Assembly: GCA_024234675.1 (NCBI GenBank)
Contig: JACKNU010000001.1
Coordinates: forward strand, 930,001-994,000
Reading direction: 5' to 3'
DNA length: 64,000 bases
Source of the DNA: Pseudomonadales bacterium
GTDB taxonomy: Bacteria > Pseudomonadota > Gammaproteobacteria > Pseudomonadales > Halieaceae
A program made the translations under genes and the position numbers. Shown in pieces: positions 60,328 to 64,000 of this stretch (the first letter of the stretch is position 1; every line of letters begins with the position of its first letter). The notes beneath the pieces were generated by a model, which was given only the letters and a program-made list of their open reading frames with translations, was not told the origin of the DNA and ran no database searches.

Positions 60328-60900
60328 ATGTCGAACGAAATAGACCTGACCGAACCGGACTGTGCGGGCCGCCGCCAGTTCCTGCGCGCCTCCGTGGCCG
60401 GCGCAGTGCTGGCCGCGGCGCCACTGTCCACCATCTCCACCACCGTCTGGGCCGCCAGCGAGCGTCGCCTCACCCTGCACAACCTGCACACCGGGGAACG
60501 GATAAGCCAGCCCTACTGGATGCAGGGCAACTACCTGCCCGATTCCCTGGCCCAGATCAACACGGTACTGCGCGATCACCGCAGCGGCGAGGTGTATCCC
60601 ATTGACCCCGGTCTGCTGGACCTGCTGTCTGCCCTGCAGAACCAGATCGGTCCCGGCAAAGGCTACGAGGTCATTTCCGGCTATCGCTCGCCCGCCACCA
60701 ACGCCAAACTGCAGAGCAGGAGTTCGGGGGTAGCCAAGCGCAGCCTGCATATGCAGGGCAAGGCCATCGATATCCGCATGCCGGGAACCCAACTGGCCCA
60801 GTTGCACCGGGCGGCCAAAGGCATGAAGGCGGGCGGCGTGGGCCTGTACACCGGCTCAAACTTCATCCACGTGGACACCGGCCGGGTGCGTTACTGGTAA
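60328..60900 (+). CDS. Tat-exported DUF882/M15-like peptidase
   Basis: A 190-residue protein. A twin-arginine signal GRRQFLRAS starts at about residue 14, followed by a hydrophobic stretch ending ASA-type. The mature part has SGYRSPATN, SLHMQGKAIDIR (zinc His and Asp) and SNFIHVDTG, the LAS-type metallopeptidase pattern of DUF882/YcbK. These proteins work on peptidoglycan in the periplasm. No operon partner is evident. Confidence 0.85.
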   Translation: MSNEIDLTEPDCAGRRQFLRASVAGAVLAAAPLSTISTTVWAASERRLTLHNLHTGERISQPYWMQGNYLPDSLAQINTVLRDHRSGEVYPIDPGLLDLLSALQNQIGPGKGYEVISGYRSPATNAKLQSRSSGVAKRSLHMQGKAIDIRMPGTQLAQLHRAAKGMKAGGVGLYTGSNFIHVDTGRVRYW

Positions 60901-60913
60901 CACCACCCGGCCG

Positions 60914-62152
60914 TCAGCGCACCGAGCGCCGGGCCACCCGGCGGCCGTCTTCCAGGCTGGGAGCCGGATACAGCACTACCTGCTGACCCTCAACCAGGCC
61001 CTCCAGAATCTCAGCCTGCAGGCCATTGTTGTGGCCGGCCTCGACGGGAACCCGCCGCACCCGACCGCCCTCCACCACGAATACGGACCAGCTGTCGGCT
61101 TCCCGGAACAAGGCGCTGGAGGGGACTATCAGCGCGTCGCCGGTCTCCCACACCACGATCCGCACCTCCACCCTGTAGCCGTGGCCCAGGCCGGCGCGCC
61201 GCTCCACGGGGTCGGTGAACTGGATCAGGGCGTTGACCCGCTGCTCTTCCACTCCCAGGGCTGAATACTTGGTGAAGCCCCAGGGCTCCACCCGCTCGAC
61301 CACGCCGTTGATCTCTTCCTCGCCACCCCACTTGACGATGCTGACCCGGTCCCCGGGCGACACCCTGACCGCGTCGGTGGACAGCAACTCCACCAGAATC
61401 TCCAGGTCGTTGGTGATATCGCCAACTTCGATGAGAGGCGTGCCGGCGGGGACGATGGTTTCGCTCTCCTGCATCACCCGCAGCACCTGGCCGGTGACGG
61501 GGGCGTTGATGGGTATGGTCTGGGCGGCATCCCCAGTTGCTTCATCCGCGCCCGCAACCAGGCTATTGCTGAAGCTGATCAGGCGGGCGCGGGCGGTGGC
61601 CAGTTCGGCCTCTCGCTGCGAGATGGCGGAGCGCGCACCCCGCAGTGCTGCGTCCGCGGCGCTGTAGTTGCGCTGAGCCTCGTCCAGGGATGCCTGCGAC
61701 AGCAGCCCCTCACTGCGCAGGCTGCGCGCCCGCCGCAGCGCCTCCGCCGCCAGGTCCCGGTCGGCCAGGCTCTTGTCCAGTTCGGCCTGGGCCATCCACA
61801 GGCTCGCCTCGGCAGAACTCACCAGGGCCTTGCCCTCCTCCCGGCTGCGGATGTCCAGCGCCGGCGGGTTGACCGGCAACATGCGGGCGATGGTGGACTG
61901 GCCCTGTTGCACGGTATCCCCGGGTTCCACTGATACCCGCAACAGGCGTCCGGCAACGGGTGCAGAGACCACGTAGGCATCCCGCACCCGGGTTTTGGCC
62001 TCCTCGTCGATCGTGACCCGCATCGGGCCGCGCTGCACCAGGCCGGTATCGACCAGCACCGCCCGCGGCCAGAAGGCGTAGCCCAGCCCCAGCAGCAGCA
62101 CGATCACCACCGACAGCATCAGCCAGAACCTCGAACGCTTGTTATTCGGCAA
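60914..62152 (-). CDS. HlyD/MacA-type periplasmic adaptor
   Basis: A 412-residue membrane fusion protein. One N-terminal membrane helix (about residues 10-28), a beta-barrel/lipoyl segment with TRVRDAYVVSAPVAGRLLR, and a coiled coil at about residues 105-200 follow. A barrel domain ends in IVPSSALFREADSWSVFVVEGG. It bridges an inner-membrane transporter to an outer-membrane channel. The FtsX-type permease gene lies six bases upstream in the same operon, so this is a MacA/DevB-like system. The ATPase is presumably beyond the right edge. Confidence 0.85.
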   Translation of the reverse strand: MPNNKRSRFWLMLSVVIVLLLGLGYAFWPRAVLVDTGLVQRGPMRVTIDEEAKTRVRDAYVVSAPVAGRLLRVSVEPGDTVQQGQSTIARMLPVNPPALDIRSREEGKALVSSAEASLWMAQAELDKSLADRDLAAEALRRARSLRSEGLLSQASLDEAQRNYSAADAALRGARSAISQREAELATARARLISFSNSLVAGADEATGDAAQTIPINAPVTGQVLRVMQESETIVPAGTPLIEVGDITNDLEILVELLSTDAVRVSPGDRVSIVKWGGEEEINGVVERVEPWGFTKYSALGVEEQRVNALIQFTDPVERRAGLGHGYRVEVRIVVWETGDALIVPSSALFREADSWSVFVVEGGRVRRVPVEAGHNNGLQAEILEGLVEGQQVVLYPAPSLEDGRRVARRSVR

Positions 62153-62158
62153 GATTCC

Positions 62159-64000
62159 CTACTCCCTCGTCTTGATGGTTGCCACCAGGTCCAACCGGTC
62201 GGCATCGCGTTTGACAAGTGCCCCCGATGCCAGCGCCGAGACGATGACAGCGACGGCGGCGGCACCAAAACTTTCCGGTACGATGGTCGCCGGCACCCGG
62301 TACAGGTCGGTGCTGAAGCCGGCGGAAATGGCCTGGGCAAGATAGTAGCCGAGGACGCCGCCTACCGGCAGTGCCAGCAGCGTCACGATCCCCAGGTCGC
62401 CCAGCAGGACGAAGGCCACCTCCTGGCGGGTGAGCCCCATTACCCGCAGGCTCGCCAGGTCCCGCGCGCGCTCGGCGAAAGCGATGCGGGCGCTGTTGTA
62501 GATGATACCGAAGGTGATCACTGCGGCGATGGCCGCCATCACGAAACGCACCGCGCCGGCTCCCGTGTCCAGCATCTTCTGGAATGCCGCGCGGGTTTCC
62601 GCCCGCAGGCTGACCCCGGCGACCGCGGGCATTTCCTTGAGGGCCCGGTAGATGGTCTCGCCCTGGCTGGCGTCCACCCGCAGGAAAGCACCCGACACCC
62701 GCCGGGGCTCCTTGAGCGCGCCGTTGAGCGCCGCCAGTTCATAATAGGCCGGGGCGCCCAGCAGGGTTTCGGACACACCCACCACCGGGATCTCCAGGCG
62801 CGGGCGGCGTCCTTCGCGCACGTCCACGAGCAGCGGCATCCCCGGCTGGATATGCAGTATCTCCGCCAGGGCACTGCTCAGGACGATACCATCCGCGCGA
62901 ATCGCGATCTCACCCTGGCGGGCATCCAGGGCGCGATTGAGCTGCGGGCGCTCGACAAAGCCATTGACCGCGCCGCGATAACTGTAGCGACCGCTGCGCA
63001 AGACCGCCGGCACGACCCTGAAGGGTTCCACCGCGATCACCCCGGGCATGCGTTGCAACTCGTAAATAGTCTTGTCCGACATGGGCTCGATAAACGTCAC
63101 CGTCACATCGCTGCGATCGACCACGGAAAAGTTCAGTTCCACGGTCTGGTCGAAGCCGCCCAGCACACTGATCATGGCGACCGACAGGCCCATACCGCAG
63201 GAGATCCCCAGTACCGCCAGCAGGGCGCGCCCGGGGCGGCGCAGGAAATCGCGCAGCACCATGCGAGTAGGCTGGTCCAGCAGCCGGTTCAGCGCGCCGC
63301 CCAGACGCAGGGAACGGCTGTAATCCGCCGGTGCCGGCGGGCTCATGGCCACCGCAGGGGTGAGGGCGAAAACCCGCCGCAGCACCAGCAGGCCGCCGGC
63401 CGAGGCAGCGGCCACGCTGGCCAGCACCGCCAGCAGGAAACTGCCAGGGTCAACCCGGAACACCATGAAGGGAAACTTGTAAAAGTCCATATACACCTGG
63501 GCCATGCGCTGGCCGGCCAGCACCCCCAGCAGGCAGCCCAGCAGCGCGCCCCCAATGGCGATCACCAGGATAAAGCGGAAATAGTGGCCCGCCACCTCCC
63601 AGTCGCTGTAGCCAAAGGACTTGAGCAGGCCGATCTGCGCGCGCTCGGACTGCACCATGCGGGTAATCACGATATACAACAGGAAGGCCGCCACCCCCAG
63701 GAAAATCGGCGGCACGGTTTTGCCGGAGGCCCGCAGCCCCTTGATTTCGTCCACCATGAAGCGATTGGACTCGTGGTCCACCAGGGCGTAGGAGCCGGTG
63801 CCACCGTAGGTATCCAGAAGGGCATCGACCCTGGCCATGACCGCATCCAGGTGCGCATCCGCCGCCACCGACAGCAGCGCCTCGTTAAAGGCGCCCTCCA
63901 GGTCGAAGGCGGCCTCCAGGGCTTCCGCGGACATCCAGATGGCGGCGAACCGCGCATCGTCCGGGACCAGTTCGCCGGGCGGGGTGGCGTACAGGAACTC
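62159..64000 (-). CDS. FtsX-family ABC permease (partial)
   Basis: The frame is open to the right edge, so the gene is truncated: 613 residues are visible and the N-terminus is missing. Upstream of the internal ATG at 63934 the translation EFLYATPPGELVPDDARFAA remains protein-like, showing the true start is further right. Two FtsX modules with membrane helices are seen, around LGVAAFLLYIVITRMVQSERAQIGLLKSFG and near the C-terminus (ARIAFAERARDLASLRVMGL). The protein transports lipids, lipoproteins or small molecules with the adjacent adaptor. Confidence 0.85.
   Translation of the reverse strand, partial: EFLYATPPGELVPDDARFAAIWMSAEALEAAFDLEGAFNEALLSVAADAHLDAVMARVDALLDTYGGTGSYALVDHESNRFMVDEIKGLRASGKTVPPIFLGVAAFLLYIVITRMVQSERAQIGLLKSFGYSDWEVAGHYFRFILVIAIGGALLGCLLGVLAGQRMAQVYMDFYKFPFMVFRVDPGSFLLAVLASVAAASAGGLLVLRRVFALTPAVAMSPPAPADYSRSLRLGGALNRLLDQPTRMVLRDFLRRPGRALLAVLGISCGMGLSVAMISVLGGFDQTVELNFSVVDRSDVTVTFIEPMSDKTIYELQRMPGVIAVEPFRVVPAVLRSGRYSYRGAVNGFVERPQLNRALDARQGEIAIRADGIVLSSALAEILHIQPGMPLLVDVREGRRPRLEIPVVGVSETLLGAPAYYELAALNGALKEPRRVSGAFLRVDASQGETIYRALKEMPAVAGVSLRAETRAAFQKMLDTGAGAVRFVMAAIAAVITFGIIYNSARIAFAERARDLASLRVMGLTRQEVAFVLLGDLGIVTLLALPVGGVLGYYLAQAISAGFSTDLYRVPATIVPESFGAAAVAVIVSALASGALVKRDADRLDLVATIKTRE

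Noticed and set aside
1..64000. CRISPR arrays, rRNA/tRNA genes, prophage or insertion sequences
   Set aside because: I saw no regularly spaced repeats, tRNA-like cloverleaf, transposase or integrase reading frame in the window.

Overview
The window looks like a high-G+C chromosome segment of an aerobic, probably marine gammaproteobacterium of the Halieaceae/Spongiibacteraceae kind. That placement is an inference from gene content: a sucrose-osmolyte operon, a DUF1302/DUF1329 pair, many CoA-dependent and oxygenase genes, and a Coq4 homologue. Coding density is high, no RNA gene or CRISPR array was seen, and no gene-free stretch exceeds 300 bases.

The left two thirds (about 1-43 kb) read as one large catabolic island. 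Its most striking content is a set of homologues of the plant chlorophyll-breakdown (PaO/phyllobilin) pathway. There are two proteins of the red chlorophyll catabolite reductase (RCCR) family (75-845 and 8099-8917). There is an SDR resembling chlorophyll b reductase NOL/NYC1 (4801-5601). There are two paralogous Rieske oxygenases of the pheophorbide a oxygenase type (8944-10113, 41718-42887), and chlorophyllase-like alpha/beta hydrolases (10263-11249, 19095-20144). Interleaved are genes that suit dismantling the resulting pyrrole-derived cyclic imides: two PuuE/imidase-type polysaccharide-deacetylase homologues, an isochorismatase-type amidase, hydantoinases HyuA/HyuB and a double nitrilase. 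After these come a LeuC/LeuD-type hydratase pair, an isocitrate-lyase/PEP-mutase superfamily lyase, two HMG-CoA-lyase-like enzymes and three class III CoA-transferases. The hydratase plus lyase pair parallels the dimethylmaleate hydratase / dimethylmalate lyase steps of nicotinate fermentation. My working model is: chlorophyll -> open-chain tetrapyrrole -> substituted maleimides -> substituted maleates -> substituted malates -> small acids and acyl-CoAs.

Two families of shared cis sites tie the island together. A 16-bp imperfect inverted repeat (GTTATA-N4-TATAAC) lies at eight promoters, mostly divergent ones and including that of the local HutC-type GntR regulator. FNR/CRP-like boxes lie at similar distances (about 73-80 bp, centre to start codon) upstream of both RCCR genes and in the divergent promoter between the first Rieske and chlorophyllase-like genes. 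A Crp/Fnr regulator without an N-terminal Fe-S cysteine cluster sits among them. A minus-strand run of eight genes (38819 down to 29498) looks like one operon and couples a His-rich nickel/cobalt-type transporter to a bicupin with a His-rich tail.

The right third is more ordinary. It holds small envelope proteins (DUF2846-like, DUF1439), an MFS transporter and a sucrose operon (sucrose-phosphate synthase, fructokinase, amylosucrase). Next are agmatine deiminase and N-carbamoylputrescine amidase, two SDRs flanking a Coq4-like gene, and an FAD-linked oxidase. DUF1329 and DUF1302 proteins, a Tat-exported M15-like peptidase, and a periplasmic adaptor with an FtsX-type permease cut by the right edge complete it. 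A sodium:solute symporter gene (40318-41721) is interrupted by one in-frame stop, and two copies of a REP-like repeat lie between convergent genes.
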